The notes: generated from the letters alone by a model not told the origin. Positions 9,762-18,679 are shown, counted from the first letter of the stretch. The stretch is DNA of 64,000 nt from Ketobacter sp. MCCC 1A13808 (GCF_009746715.1 NZ_VRKW01000006.1:206230-270229); one strand, 5' to 3'. Numbers and translations: made by a program.

Positions 9762-10091
9762 ATGAATGACATACTAGTGGCACTGGACAAAGTGCTCGAA
9801 GAACGAAGACAATCCGAACCGGAAAGCTCCTATGTATCCGGGCTCTATCATAAAGGCCTGAATAAGATACTGGAAAAAGTCGGAGAAGAAGCAACTGAAA
9901 CCCTGCTGGCGGCAAAAGACGCCGAACTCAGTCAATCCTATGACGATGTGATCTATGAAACCGCAGATCTTTGGTTCCATAGCCTGGTCATGTTGCATAA
10001 GCTGGGACTGTCTTCCACGGATATAATGAAAGAACTAGAGCGGCGCTTTGATCTATCCGGTTTAGCCGAGAAAGAAAGTCGCTCAAAATAA
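9762..10091 (+). CDS. hisE: Phosphoribosyl-ATP pyrophosphatase HisE
   Basis: Second step of histidine synthesis: hydrolyses phosphoribosyl-ATP to phosphoribosyl-AMP and pyrophosphate. The 109-residue MazG-like all-alpha protein shows the signature [15 protein letters not shown] and [19 protein letters not shown] with the acidic metal-binding residues. In Pseudomonas hisI lies immediately upstream; here only 64 bases separate ubiB and hisE, so hisI must be elsewhere. tatA follows after 24 bases, so hisE probably shares a transcript with tatABC. Confidence 0.95.
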   Translation: MNDILVALDKVLEERRQSEPESSYVSGLYHKGLNKILEKVGEEATETLLAAKDAELSQSYDDVIYETADLWFHSLVMLHKLGLSSTDIMKELERRFDLSGLAEKESRSK

Positions 10092-10115
10092 AACAAATAA
10101 GACAGGAGTAACCCC

Positions 10116-10352
10116 ATGGGTTTTGGCGGAATCGGAATTTGGCAATTATTAATCGTATTGGCAATCATCCTGCTGATCTTCGGCACCAAACGTCTACGTA
10201 ATCTGGGTGGCGATCTGGGTGGTGCAATCAAAGGCTTCAAAAGCGCCATGAGTGACGAAGAGAAAAAAGCGGAAGAAGCCCGGCAAATAAAAGAAAACGC
10301 TGAGGGTGACGTGATTGACGCCACCGCCGAGAAGAAAAAAGACCAAGTCTGA
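10116..10352 (+). CDS. tatA: Twin-arginine translocase subunit TatA
   Basis: Pore-forming subunit of the twin-arginine export system for folded proteins. The 78-residue protein has the short N-terminal membrane helix and hinge [20 protein letters not shown] followed by the amphipathic helix [19 protein letters not shown] and an acidic/basic tail. A good ribosome binding site (AGGAG) precedes the ATG. It heads tatABC. Confidence 0.97.
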   Translation: MGFGGIGIWQLLIVLAIILLIFGTKRLRNLGGDLGGAIKGFKSAMSDEEKKAEEARQIKENAEGDVIDATAEKKKDQV

Positions 10353-10368
10353 CTGAGTAACCGACACG

Positions 10369-10785
10369 ATGTTTGATATTGGCTTTTTTGAATTGGTGCT
10401 ACTGGGCATCGTTGGCCTGCTGGTGCTGGGCCCTGAGCGCCTGCCCCACGCCATCCGCATGGGCAGCGCCTATATGGGTAAAATCCGCCGCGCAGTAATG
10501 AACGTGCGGGAAGAGTTTGAGCGTGAAGTCAACATGCAGGAAATTCAGCAACGCATCAAACAACAAATGGATGAGTCCGGTATCACCGAGGCCCATAAAT
10601 CCCTACAGGATCTGAAATCCGGTGTAGAAAGCCAGCACATCCTGCCACCGGATCCAAAACCGGCGGCGGCCAAAGCAGAAACAGACCCTGATACCGCACA
10701 TAATCCGACGCGGCCCGAAAACGAAGCGGAACCGTTACCGGAAACCACCCCACCCCGTCCGGACAAAGAATCCCCCAAAGCATGA
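10369..10785 (+). CDS. tatB: Twin-arginine translocase subunit TatB
   Basis: Receptor-complex subunit that binds twin-arginine signal peptides together with TatC. The 138-residue protein begins MFDIGFFELVLLGIVGLLVLGPERLP, in outline the standard TatB helix with the conserved Glu (residue 8), Gly-Pro hinge and Pro. A long amphipathic helix and a Pro/Glu-rich C-terminal tail follow. Its stop overlaps the tatC start by four bases (ATGA). Confidence 0.96.
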   Translation: MFDIGFFELVLLGIVGLLVLGPERLPHAIRMGSAYMGKIRRAVMNVREEFEREVNMQEIQQRIKQQMDESGITEAHKSLQDLKSGVESQHILPPDPKPAAAKAETDPDTAHNPTRPENEAEPLPETTPPRPDKESPKA

Positions 10786-11573
10786 AGAAGTTACCGCCTC
10801 CCGACACCACCGACTCCAACCTGACGTTGATCGGGCATCTGGTAGAACTGCGCCAGCGGGTGATGAAATCGCTACTCGCGATATTGATTGTGTTTCTGGC
10901 ACTGATTTATTTTTCCAATGACATTTACGAACTGGTTTCCAAGCCAATTCGCGATCAACTGCCAGCCGGCACCACGATGATCGCCACGGACATCACATCA
11001 ACGTTTTTCGCTCCGTTCAAACTGACGTTGGTGGTCGCCTTCTTTTTAGCAATGCCGGTTGTGCTGGGCCAAGCCTGGCGCTTTATTGCTCCGGGGCTGT
11101 ACGATCATGAGCGCAAATACGCCGTGCCGCTGCTGGCCATGAGCGTGTTGCTGTTTTACGGCGGCATTGCCTTCGCCCACTTTGTTATTTTTCCGCTGAT
11201 TATGAATTTCTTTGTTCTGGCGAGCCCGGAAAACGTCACCGTGGCACCGGATATTGCGTCTTACCTGACCATCGCCCTGAAGTTATTCTTCGCCTTTGGC
11301 CTCGCCTTCGAAATTCCGATTGCGACCATGCTGTTAATTTGGAGCGGCATCACGGATGTCCAGGATTTATCCAAAAAACGGCCTTATGTCATATTATTCT
11401 GTTTTGTCTTTGGTATGTTACTGACTCCACCGGATCCGTTTTCACAGTCCATGCTGGCTATTCCCATGTGGTTACTGTTTGAGGTTGGATTATTGCTAGG
11501 CCGTGTGGTAAAAAAGCGCGGTAACGAAAGTGGCAATGAAAACGACGATTTTATTGAAAACAAATCCGATTAA
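10782..11573 (+). CDS. tatC: Twin-arginine translocase subunit TatC
   Basis: Six-helix inner-membrane core of the twin-arginine translocase and primary binding site for the RR signal. The 263-residue protein shows the N-terminal LIGHLVELRQRVMKS, the periplasmic AMPVVLGQAWRFIAPGLY, the conserved ERKYAVPLL segment, and FGLAFEIPIATMLLIWSG. The C-terminal tail is charged (NESGNENDDFIENKSD). Overlaps tatB and is followed 18 bases later by a small exported protein gene. Confidence 0.97.
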   Translation: MKKLPPPDTTDSNLTLIGHLVELRQRVMKSLLAILIVFLALIYFSNDIYELVSKPIRDQLPAGTTMIATDITSTFFAPFKLTLVVAFFLAMPVVLGQAWRFIAPGLYDHERKYAVPLLAMSVLLFYGGIAFAHFVIFPLIMNFFVLASPENVTVAPDIASYLTIALKLFFAFGLAFEIPIATMLLIWSGITDVQDLSKKRPYVILFCFVFGMLLTPPDPFSQSMLAIPMWLLFEVGLLLGRVVKKRGNESGNENDDFIENKSD

Positions 11574-11591
11574 AAGCAGGGTTCTGAATAG

Positions 11592-11885
11592 TTGAAGCAC
11601 CGAACACGGCCGCCCTATAAAATTCTAATACTGCTATTAGGCTTCTGGCTGGTGTCTGCCCAGACGCTGGTGCTCGCGCACGATTCCACCCACGCTGTTC
11701 ATATCCACAAACAAATTTGTGACGATCTGGGGGCCATCGGCGGCAACCTGCTGGGTGTCGCCCCCGACTTCACGCTGCCCGATCCGGAACCAACCCCTCC
11801 GTTATACATCCTACCCCCTGAGTATCTTAGCGGCTATCAACTCACACTGGCTTACCAATCCAGAGCGCCACCGTCCTTCACATAA
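11592..11885 (+). CDS. Small exported protein of a metal-uptake cluster, unknown
   Basis: A 97-residue protein starting from TTG 11592, 18 bases after tatC. A hydrophobic segment (ILILLLGFWLVSAQTLVLA, about residues 10-28) looks like a signal peptide. The mature part carries several histidines and one cysteine (HDSTHAVHIHKQICDD) and then a Pro-rich stretch. I do not recognise a named family; the composition resembles small periplasmic proteins found beside metal-responsive outer-membrane proteins. The three genes downstream look like a metal uptake system, so a metal-binding role is plausible but inferred only. Confidence 0.6.
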   Translation: MKHRTRPPYKILILLLGFWLVSAQTLVLAHDSTHAVHIHKQICDDLGAIGGNLLGVAPDFTLPDPEPTPPLYILPPEYLSGYQLTLAYQSRAPPSFT

Positions 11886-11970
11886 GTCACGACATCCTGC
11901 GGGCTCAAACCCGCCATAACGTTGCTTCCATTCAAAAGGCAACACACTCTTATATGTGAAGGAGCTTCTC

Positions 11971-13236
11971 ATGCTCAAGTTAAACACTGCCGGCTATTCG
12001 GCGGCTGCACTTTCCTGCGCCACTTTTTTCTGCCTTGATATCAATGCCCACGCCGAAACCGGCAACATCAGCGGCAATCAATTTAACCCTGCCATCAGTT
12101 TGATTCTGGACGGCCGCTACAGCCAATATCACGATGATTTTGAATTACCCGGTGTGATTGTGGGTCCCGAAGCGGAATTGCCTGCCAACGGCTTCAGCCT
12201 GGGGCACTCGGAGCTCACCATCAGTGCCAATGTCGATGATGTGTTCTATGGCAGTACCAGCCTGGCGTTTCACGAACACGATGGCGAAACCGAAGTGGAA
12301 CTGGAAGAAGCCTACCTTGAAACCCTTGGGCTCGGGCACGGTGCCAGCATTAAATTTGGGCGCTTTCTGTCGAACATCGGCTATATGAACAGCCAGCACG
12401 AACACGCCTGGACTTTTTATGACGCCCCCCTTATCTACAACGCCCTGTTCGGAAAAGCGTTGTATGACGACGGTGTGCAACTGCGCTGGCTGGCACCCAC
12501 TGACGTCTACCTGGAATTCGGCGCTGAGTTCAGCCGAGGCGAACGCTTCCCGGGGGGCACCAGCACCAAAGGCAATCAGGGCCGTGCCCTGTTCGCTAAA
12601 ATCGGCAGCGACCTTGGCAATAACGCCAGCTGGCAATTGGGGTTGTCATCCTATACCACCGCCTATGATCAACGTAGCAGCGAAGACCACCACCACGAGG
12701 AAACCGATCACGAAGCGGAATTTCTGCTGCAAAACGGCGACGTACAGATCAGCGGAGTAGATGGTGTATTCAAGTGGGCGCCCACCGGCAACCCGCAACA
12801 CCAACAGTGGGTATTGCAAGCAGAATACTTTGAAAAAGACGAAGAGGCCGAGGCCCGGCTGGAGGAACACTCCGATGCCGGAGACGCGTCTATTCTCAAT
12901 CAATACGATGGCGTACTGTCAGGCTACTATGCCCAAATCGGCTATCGGTTTCACCCGCAATGGCGCACCGCCATACGTTATGAAGCGATCGAACCCGATA
13001 ATCAATTCACTGTTTTGCAAAGCGACGGTATCGATCCGGATGAGTTTCTGGAAGAAACGGAACTCGGCAGCGACGAGACCATCACCCGCAACAGCATCAT
13101 GCTGGAATACAATCACAGCGAATTTTCCCGCATACGTTTGCAGTATAACCACAGTGACTGGAGCGAGGATCGCGACGATCTATGGTTAATTCAATACACC
13201 ATGAGCCTGGGCAGCCACGGCGCTCACCAATATTAA
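11971..13236 (+). CDS. Outer-membrane beta-barrel protein with His-rich loop
   Basis: Predicted outer-membrane protein of 421 residues. AAGGAG at 11959-11964 sets the ATG at 11971; a GTG at 11956 is in frame but less well placed. The signal peptide ends near AHA (residues 26-28). The rest alternates polar and hydrophobic residues in beta-strands with aromatic girdles, for example IKFGRFLSNIGYMNSQHEHAW and GYYAQIGYRFHPQWRTAIRYE (outline), as in porin-like proteins that resemble phosphate-selective porins. A loop at about residues 236-248 is rich in His and acidic residues (EDHHHEETDHEAE), suggesting metal binding. It lies directly upstream of a ZnuA-like gene, which suggests a role in getting metal across the outer membrane. 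Confidence 0.72.
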   Translation: MLKLNTAGYSAAALSCATFFCLDINAHAETGNISGNQFNPAISLILDGRYSQYHDDFELPGVIVGPEAELPANGFSLGHSELTISANVDDVFYGSTSLAFHEHDGETEVELEEAYLETLGLGHGASIKFGRFLSNIGYMNSQHEHAWTFYDAPLIYNALFGKALYDDGVQLRWLAPTDVYLEFGAEFSRGERFPGGTSTKGNQGRALFAKIGSDLGNNASWQLGLSSYTTAYDQRSSEDHHHEETDHEAEFLLQNGDVQISGVDGVFKWAPTGNPQHQQWVLQAEYFEKDEEAEARLEEHSDAGDASILNQYDGVLSGYYAQIGYRFHPQWRTAIRYEAIEPDNQFTVLQSDGIDPDEFLEETELGSDETITRNSIMLEYNHSEFSRIRLQYNHSDWSEDRDDLWLIQYTMSLGSHGAHQY

Positions 13237-13283
13237 CCGTGCAGACCGTTGCGCAACGACCAATTAAGCAAGGAAACCGCACA

Positions 13284-14177
13284 ATGAAAACGTTGATTGT
13301 ATCGATCTGCCTGCTACTGCCATCAATGGCCTGGGCAAAATTAAATGTATTCGCCTGCGAACCTGAGTGGGCTTCACTAACACAACAGCTGGGCGGAGAG
13401 CGGGTGAACGTATACAGCGCCACCACGGCGCAGCAGGACCCCCACCACGTAGAAGCACGCCCTTCGCTGATTGCTAAAATACGCAACGCCGATCTGGTTG
13501 TGTGCAGCGGTGCAGAGCTGGAAACCGGTTGGTTACCGTTGCTACTGCGGCGATCCGGTAATCCAGCGGTTCAGACCCGACAACCCGGTTATTTTGAAGC
13601 CGCCATGCAGGTAGAAAGACTGGAAATTCCGAAAGCCTTGGATCGCTCAATGGGGGATGTACACGGTGCCGGTAGCCCGCATGTGCACCTGGACCCGAAC
13701 CGTCTGCATACCATTGCAGCAAAGCTATCCCAACGTTTGGCGCTGATCGATGAAGCCAATGCAGCGGCTTACCAGGCGCAGTGGCAAGAGTTCTCGCAAC
13801 AATGGCGACGCAAGATCAGCCAATGGGAGCAACAGGCAATAAAATTGTCCGGCAAGAAAGTCGTGGTTTATCACCAGGATTGGGTGTATCTGAATCATTG
13901 GTTGGGGATACAACGGGTCGCTACCATCGAACCCCGGCCGGGGGTGCCACCCAGCGCTGCAGACCAAAAGCGTTTGCTTGAGCAATTACAAACGCAACCC
14001 GCGGATGCAATTGTCATAGCCGCTTACCAAAATGACAAAGCAGCACGCTGGCTTGCCGATAAAACCGGGTTGCCGGTGATTCAGCTGCCCTACACCGTAG
14101 GCGGCGACGAGCAAAGCACGGATCTCACCGCATTAATGGATCGTACTGTAACGCTGCTGAACGGGATACAGCGGTGA
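13284..14177 (+). CDS. Metal (zinc-type) ABC transporter substrate-binding protein
   Basis: Periplasmic cluster-9 metal-binding protein, ZnuA-like, 297 residues. The ATG at 13284 follows AAGGAAA and begins a clear signal peptide (MKTLIVSICLLLPSMAWA). Three candidate ligand histidines are in the expected places: H54/H55 in QQDPHHVEARPS, H133/H135 in SPHVHLDPN, and H197 in VVYHQDWVYLNHW. An acidic residue is in TIEPRPGVPPS. The His-rich loop of ZnuA is short here. The permease gene follows with a four-base overlap. Zinc is the likeliest metal, but manganese or iron proteins share the fold. Confidence 0.87.
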   Translation: MKTLIVSICLLLPSMAWAKLNVFACEPEWASLTQQLGGERVNVYSATTAQQDPHHVEARPSLIAKIRNADLVVCSGAELETGWLPLLLRRSGNPAVQTRQPGYFEAAMQVERLEIPKALDRSMGDVHGAGSPHVHLDPNRLHTIAAKLSQRLALIDEANAAAYQAQWQEFSQQWRRKISQWEQQAIKLSGKKVVVYHQDWVYLNHWLGIQRVATIEPRPGVPPSAADQKRLLEQLQTQPADAIVIAAYQNDKAARWLADKTGLPVIQLPYTVGGDEQSTDLTALMDRTVTLLNGIQR

Positions 14178-14950
14178 ACCTAAGCGATTGGACTTTTCTA
14201 ATGCCGGTGTTTCTCGCCGGCATTGTGGTGGTCTTATCCCACGTGCCGCTGGGACAAGAAGTGGTAAAGCGCGGGATCATTTTTATTGATCTGGCGATCG
14301 CCCAAATTGCCGGAGTCGGCGTTATTGCCGCGCGGCTGCTGGATGTGGACAGCGCCTGGGGTACTCAACTTTTTGCTGCCGGTGCCGCCCTGATTGGTGC
14401 GCTTATTTTGGTGTTCACCGAGCGCAAACTGGGACGCTACCAGGAACCCCTGATCGGCATCCTGTTTGTGCTCGCTGCCAGCCTGGGATTGTTGCTGTTG
14501 TCTCATGATCCCCACGGCGGTGAAGCCTTAAAAGAAATGCTTTCCGGCCAGATTCTGTGGGTTACCTGGCAGCAGGTCGCTGTCAGCTCCGCTGTTCTGA
14601 TGTCGATTAGTGTGGTCTGGATGCTATTCAGAAAACGCCTGGGCCACGCGGGTTTCTATCTGCTGTTCGCCCTGACAGTGACCACCAGTGTGCAACTGGT
14701 CGGCGTCTATCTGGTGTTCGCCAGCCTGGTGATCCCGGCTTTAGCCATGCGCAATGTCGCTGAACGGAAGTGGCGCGCCGGGCTCTATTGGGGCTGGGGA
14801 ATCGGCATACTTGGGTACGGGGCCGGGCTCACACTGTCTTATCACTTTGACATTGCGACCTCGCCACTGATCGTTTGGGCGTTGGCAGTATGTGCTTTGG
14901 CAGGCTTTTTTATCAGTTCAAACAGCGCTAGGTTTCCAACAAAAAAGTGA
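14174..14950 (+). CDS. Metal ABC transporter permease, ABC-3 family
   Basis: Inner-membrane permease of the ZnuB/ABC-3 family, 258 residues with about eight hydrophobic helices. It contains the family features GQEVVKRGIIFIDLAIAQIA (helix preceding the transport channel) and LVGVYLVFASLVIPALAMRN. The start is GTG 14174, overlapping the stop of the binding-protein gene (GTGA). The 3' end overlaps the convergent dtd gene by 23 bases. No ATPase (znuC) gene is present on either side, so the energy-coupling subunit must be encoded elsewhere or shared. Confidence 0.9.
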   Translation: MNLSDWTFLMPVFLAGIVVVLSHVPLGQEVVKRGIIFIDLAIAQIAGVGVIAARLLDVDSAWGTQLFAAGAALIGALILVFTERKLGRYQEPLIGILFVLAASLGLLLLSHDPHGGEALKEMLSGQILWVTWQQVAVSSAVLMSISVVWMLFRKRLGHAGFYLLFALTVTTSVQLVGVYLVFASLVIPALAMRNVAERKWRAGLYWGWGIGILGYGAGLTLSYHFDIATSPLIVWALAVCALAGFFISSNSARFPTKK

Positions 14951-15365
14951 CAGGACCATCGTTCGTTAACGCAACTTTCATGTCTGCTCCGAATTGACCA
15001 CAGGCTACCGGGCTCATCGCGGCACGAGCCGTGTTAACAAAATATTGATACAGCGCCTCGCCCGAACCGGCAGAGGCGCCACCAGAAAACCCGGGGCGCA
15101 ATCCTTTGCGGGTATCGGCAACCAAAGTAAATTGCGACACAATCAGTAAACCGCCACCCACCTCCAACAATGAGCGATTCATTTTGCCGTTATCGTCATT
15201 AAATATTCGGTAGTGCGTGATACGGTGCAGCAACTTATCGGCTCGGGCTTCGTCGTCGTTTTTCTCCACCCCCAGCAGCACCAATAGGCCCTGATCAATG
15301 GCGCCTATTGTATTGCCCTCGACTTCAACGGATGCCTGTGACACCCGCTGGATCAAACCTTTCAT
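14928..15365 (-). CDS. dtd: D-aminoacyl-tRNA deacylase
   Basis: Removes D-amino acids wrongly attached to tRNA. The 145-residue protein from the ATG at 15365 (AGGAG just upstream) has the two family signatures LLIVSQFTLVADTRKGLRPGF (outline; SQFTL is the key part) and NDGPVTFLLET at the C terminus. The N terminus MKGLIQRVSQASVEVEG is typical. It lies downstream of pip on the same strand, as in Pseudomonas, with 52 bases between. Confidence 0.96.
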   Translation of the reverse strand: MKGLIQRVSQASVEVEGNTIGAIDQGLLVLLGVEKNDDEARADKLLHRITHYRIFNDDNGKMNRSLLEVGGGLLIVSQFTLVADTRKGLRPGFSGGASAGSGEALYQYFVNTARAAMSPVACGQFGADMKVALTNDGPVTFLLET

Positions 15366-15417
15366 AACGCTCCTGCTCGGGCACTGCATCAGACCATCAT
15401 CACCGTGCGCTGCTTAC

Positions 15418-16377
15418 CTACGCCCGGCTGTTTTGTTTACGTGCCATTTCATCGGTTGCTTTGATCAGGGCATCGACGATGCCCGGTTCCATACTGGCAT
15501 GGCCCGCATCACGAATAATGCTGAGCTCTGAATTTGACCAACTCTGATGCAGCTCCACCGCTTGTTCGATGGGGCAAATCATGTCATAGCGGCCATGCAC
15601 AATGATCGACGGAATATGGTCGATCTTAGGCATATTTTGCAGAATTTGGTTTTCCTCAATAAATCCGTTGTGCCTGAAATAATGCACTTCCATTCTGGAA
15701 AGGCTCAATGCCGTATGACCATCAACAAAAAGCCCTTTCATTGCCGGGTTAGGCCGCAAAGTAGCGCACGCCCCTTCCCACGCCGCCCAGGCTTTTGCTG
15801 CCGCCATGCGCTGCAGTTCGTTATCGCCGTTCAACATCTTGTCGTAAGCTTGCAGAATATCGTCACCGCTGTTCAGCCGGAGCGCCTTCAGCAATTCATT
15901 CCACTGATCGGGGAATATCCGGTTGGCGCCATCGCGATAGAACCAATCTATGTCGCGTTTACGACATAAGAAAACACCTCGCAGGATCATTCCCGCTACC
16001 CGCTCTGGATGAGCCTGGGCGTATAGCAGCGCCAAAGTGGAACCCCAGGAACCGCCGAACAAAACCCAGCTTTCAATACCCAGCAATTCACGGATGGTTT
16101 CTATGTCATTGACCAAATCCGGAGTGGTGTTGGTCTTCAGGCTGGCATGGGGAACCGAGCGCCCGCAGCCGCGCTGATCAAACAGGATGATCCGGTATTT
16201 TTCAGGATCGAAGAAACGCCGGTGATAAGGCTCACAGCCGGCGCCGGGGCCGCCGTGCAGAAACAGCACCGGAATCCCTTGCGGGTTGCCGCACTCCTCC
16301 ATGTGGATCCGATGAGGCATGTCGACAATGATGCTATGTTCTTTATAAGGTTTTATGTCAGGGTACAGTACCTGCAT
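15418..16377 (-). CDS. pip: Proline iminopeptidase
   Basis: Alpha/beta-hydrolase that releases N-terminal proline from peptides, 319 residues. The oxyanion-hole motif HGGPGAG is at residues 41-47 and the nucleophile elbow GGSWGS at 108-113 (Ser110). The late DAGHASMEPG supplies the catalytic His, and HGRYDMICP the Asp. MQVLYPDIKPYKEH is the usual prolyl iminopeptidase start. It is the first gene of a two-gene unit with dtd. Confidence 0.95.
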   Translation of the reverse strand: MQVLYPDIKPYKEHSIIVDMPHRIHMEECGNPQGIPVLFLHGGPGAGCEPYHRRFFDPEKYRIILFDQRGCGRSVPHASLKTNTTPDLVNDIETIRELLGIESWVLFGGSWGSTLALLYAQAHPERVAGMILRGVFLCRKRDIDWFYRDGANRIFPDQWNELLKALRLNSGDDILQAYDKMLNGDNELQRMAAAKAWAAWEGACATLRPNPAMKGLFVDGHTALSLSRMEVHYFRHNGFIEENQILQNMPKIDHIPSIIVHGRYDMICPIEQAVELHQSWSNSELSIIRDAGHASMEPGIVDALIKATDEMARKQNSRA

Positions 16378-16786
16378 TCAAATCTACTCCACCAGGGTAT
16401 TGCCCTACTGTAGCTGAATGGGGCAATTGCTGAAAGCAATTAGCCCGGGGAATGGTCACAATGCGGACAAATCCCTGACTGCATCACAGTGTAATGGCGC
16501 TGGATAATCTAAAATGCCCCTACTCAGGCATCCCGAGTTCCTTGATGACAATCGAATCCGGCGCTTGCTAAACCGGCCAAAAGCTATCTTAGTATGCCCG
16601 AAACCGTTAATCGGTCTGGTACGAAATGTCGGGCCAATTTACATTCGATTCAATCAGAGGTTCTGCTCCCTGACAGCACGCCGCTTTGTATAACAACCGG
16701 AACTATCTATTATAAAAACCCACTAACAAGCCGTCGTCAGGATGCCTGATTCACACACCTCAAAGATCAAGACCGGAGAACACCCC
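16378..16786. other. Intergenic region upstream of pip and of the secreted hydrolase
   Basis: This 409-base divergent region has no gene. Near pip it holds an imperfect hairpin at 16421-16446 (GGGCAATTGCT pairing with AGCAATTAGCCC with one bulged base, GAA loop) and a smaller AGGG/CCCT hairpin at 16394-16406. Near the hydrolase gene it holds a candidate promoter described separately. Confidence 0.45.
16686..16713 (+). promoter_or_regulatory. Candidate sigma-70 promoter of the hydrolase gene
   Basis: TTGTAT at 16686-16691 and TATTAT at 16708-16713 are separated by 16 bases and lie about 75 bases before the ATG at 16787. The -35 box is a partial match, so this is a moderate candidate only. Confidence 0.35.
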
Positions 16787-17668
16787 ATGGTTACAGCTTT
16801 ACGTTCCATCGCTTTGTTTACAGCGACCTGCCTATTATCGACGGCTGCACTGGCATTTAACGATGATCCGGAACCAACAGTACCAGCAGATCCATCACCC
16901 CCGTCCAGCGGAGACTCTGCATTCCCGGCGGTGATCGACTTTTCCGCTGACGGCCCCTATCGCACCACAAAATCCAGCGGTGGAGACTGTACTATCTATC
17001 ATCCGCGCACCTTGAGTGAAAACGGCGTCCGCCACCCTATTATTGTCTGGGGAAACGGAACCGGAGGAACACCGGACACTTATCGGGAATTATTAAGCCA
17101 CTTTGCCAGTCACGGTTTTGTTGTTGCAGCAGCCAATACTGAAGACGCTGGCTCAGGCGAAGAAATGATCGATTGCCTGAACTACCTAACCGAGCAGAAT
17201 GCGCGCAATTCCGGCACCTTTGCCGGCACCCTGGATTTAACCAAAGTGGGTGCGGCCGGCCATTCCCAAGGGGGCGGTGGCACACTCATGGCGGGGCGGG
17301 ATTCACGTATAAAAGCCACAGCGCCATTTGAACCCTATGTGCTGGGCCTGGGCCATGACGCGACCTCGCAAGATCAACAACATGGCCCCATGTTCCTGAT
17401 GGGTGGCAGTTCCGACACCCTGGTAAACACAGACCTGAATCAGGATGTCGTTTTCCGGGTCACTAACGTGCCTGTGTTCTACGGTATTTTGCAGGGTGCC
17501 GGCCACTTTGTTCCGGTTGGCGATGGCGGCGATTTCCGCGGACCAGCAACCGCCTGGTTCCGTTATTATCTGATGAGCGACCAGAATGCAGCTGCGTTGT
17601 TCTTAGGCGATAATTGCCAACTGTGCATCGACCGCAACTGGGAAGTTCGCAAAAAAGACCTCGATTAA
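16787..17668 (+). CDS. Secreted alpha/beta-hydrolase (chlorophyllase/polyester-hydrolase-like)
   Basis: Exported serine hydrolase of 293 residues. GGAGA at 16774-16778 places the ATG at 16787, followed by a signal peptide (MVTALRSIALFTATCLLSTAALA) and a Pro-rich linker. The nucleophile elbow is GHSQGGGG with Ser160; Asp210 (GSSDTLV) and His240 (GAGHFVP) complete a likely triad. WGNGTGGTPDTY around residue 88-99 supplies the oxyanion hole. Cysteines at 277 and 280 near the C terminus may form a disulfide. The elbow and layout resemble chlorophyllase-like and cutinase/PET-hydrolase-like enzymes rather than classical family I lipases. The substrate cannot be decided. The next gene encodes a lipase-chaperone-like protein. 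Confidence 0.82.
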   Translation: MVTALRSIALFTATCLLSTAALAFNDDPEPTVPADPSPPSSGDSAFPAVIDFSADGPYRTTKSSGGDCTIYHPRTLSENGVRHPIIVWGNGTGGTPDTYRELLSHFASHGFVVAAANTEDAGSGEEMIDCLNYLTEQNARNSGTFAGTLDLTKVGAAGHSQGGGGTLMAGRDSRIKATAPFEPYVLGLGHDATSQDQQHGPMFLMGGSSDTLVNTDLNQDVVFRVTNVPVFYGILQGAGHFVPVGDGGDFRGPATAWFRYYLMSDQNAAALFLGDNCQLCIDRNWEVRKKDLD

Positions 17669-17746
17669 GGAGTTTTGTACCCGGAGAGGATCGCACGTAC
17701 CCGGGCACAAACCGATATTAAGATTCAGGATGGATCGCTTAACGCT

Positions 17747-18679
17747 ATGAACTCAAGTACACACCAAAAACAATATAAACTACTTATTCTGGCTCTTACC
17801 GCATTAATGACGATGGCTTTGCTGGCCCTCACACTGTGGCCCGCATCACCCGAGCCGGGCAAGAGCGCGGAGCCACTAGCCGAAAGCCCGGACCCGGCAG
17901 CCCCGGTGGTTGCTGACTACTGGCAAGACAACGCGGAGGTTGAGACCCTGGCCGACGCTGCTGATGCGCCAGCTACAGCGTCCGCTTCATCCGAGCGAAT
18001 GGACTTGCCCACCCTGGACCCCATTTCAATTCAGCAGCAATTGTTGAAAATCAAAGTGGATGAAAACGGCGATGTTATTCTGGATCGGGACGCCAGCAAC
18101 CGTCTTGCAGCCGGCTTTCAGAATGTACCCCTTCCACTTGACCCAAAACTGGTCAAAGACCTCGAGCACACCATCACTCAATCTCTGCCCTCTCCCCTTG
18201 GCGAACAAGTAGCCGAAATTGTTGCGGATTATCATGATTATCTGGTCGCCATGGAAAACGAATCCGCCATGTTCGGGACCCCTCAAAATATTGAAGAACA
18301 CCAACAACGCCTGGAGCAAAAGATAGAACTTCAGGCCGTCATCCTGGGTGAGGCAAACGCACGCAAGCTATTCGGTCAGGAAAATACCGATCAGATGTTT
18401 ATGTTAAAAGGCATGGAACTCGCCACCAACCGGGAACTGACACCCGAACAGCGTAAGGCCTCTCTGGATGAGCTTGCTGACCAGCGACAACAGATAAAAC
18501 CCGCTATCAATAACTGGGACGCGCGCTACGAGCAGTTCGAACGCAACCGGGAAGCAATCCAGGCAGCCGCCCTTTCCGGCATCGATAAAGCCCAGCAAAT
18601 TAAATCTCTTTATAAGCAATCCTTCGATTTGGCCGAACGTGCACGCATAGAAGAGCTGGGAACACTGAGCCTGAAGTAA
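17747..18679 (+). CDS. Lipase secretion chaperone-like protein (Lif family)
   Basis: Lif (LifO/LimK) proteins are inner-membrane-anchored steric chaperones that fold secreted lipases in the periplasm. This 310-residue protein has an N-terminal anchor helix (LLILALTALMTMALLALTLW, about residues 11-30), an Ala/Pro/Glu linker, and a long all-helical domain. LKIKVDENGDVILDRDAS and ARKLFGQENTDQMFMLKGM with the following LTPEQRKASLDELADQ resemble Lif proteins. The hallmark RxxFDYxxSA motif is not visible; the equivalent place reads RDASNRLAAGF, so it is divergent. The ATG at 17747 was chosen; a TTG at 17675 is in frame. The gene lies 78 bases after the hydrolase, its likely client. Confidence 0.75.
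   Translation: MNSSTHQKQYKLLILALTALMTMALLALTLWPASPEPGKSAEPLAESPDPAAPVVADYWQDNAEVETLADAADAPATASASSERMDLPTLDPISIQQQLLKIKVDENGDVILDRDASNRLAAGFQNVPLPLDPKLVKDLEHTITQSLPSPLGEQVAEIVADYHDYLVAMENESAMFGTPQNIEEHQQRLEQKIELQAVILGEANARKLFGQENTDQMFMLKGMELATNRELTPEQRKASLDELADQRQQIKPAINNWDARYEQFERNREAIQAAALSGIDKAQQIKSLYKQSFDLAERARIEELGTLSLK

Noticed and set aside
11574..11970. Zur-type zinc-repressor box before the metal cluster
   Set aside because: I looked for the palindromic Zur consensus and saw no adequate match, so it is not claimed.
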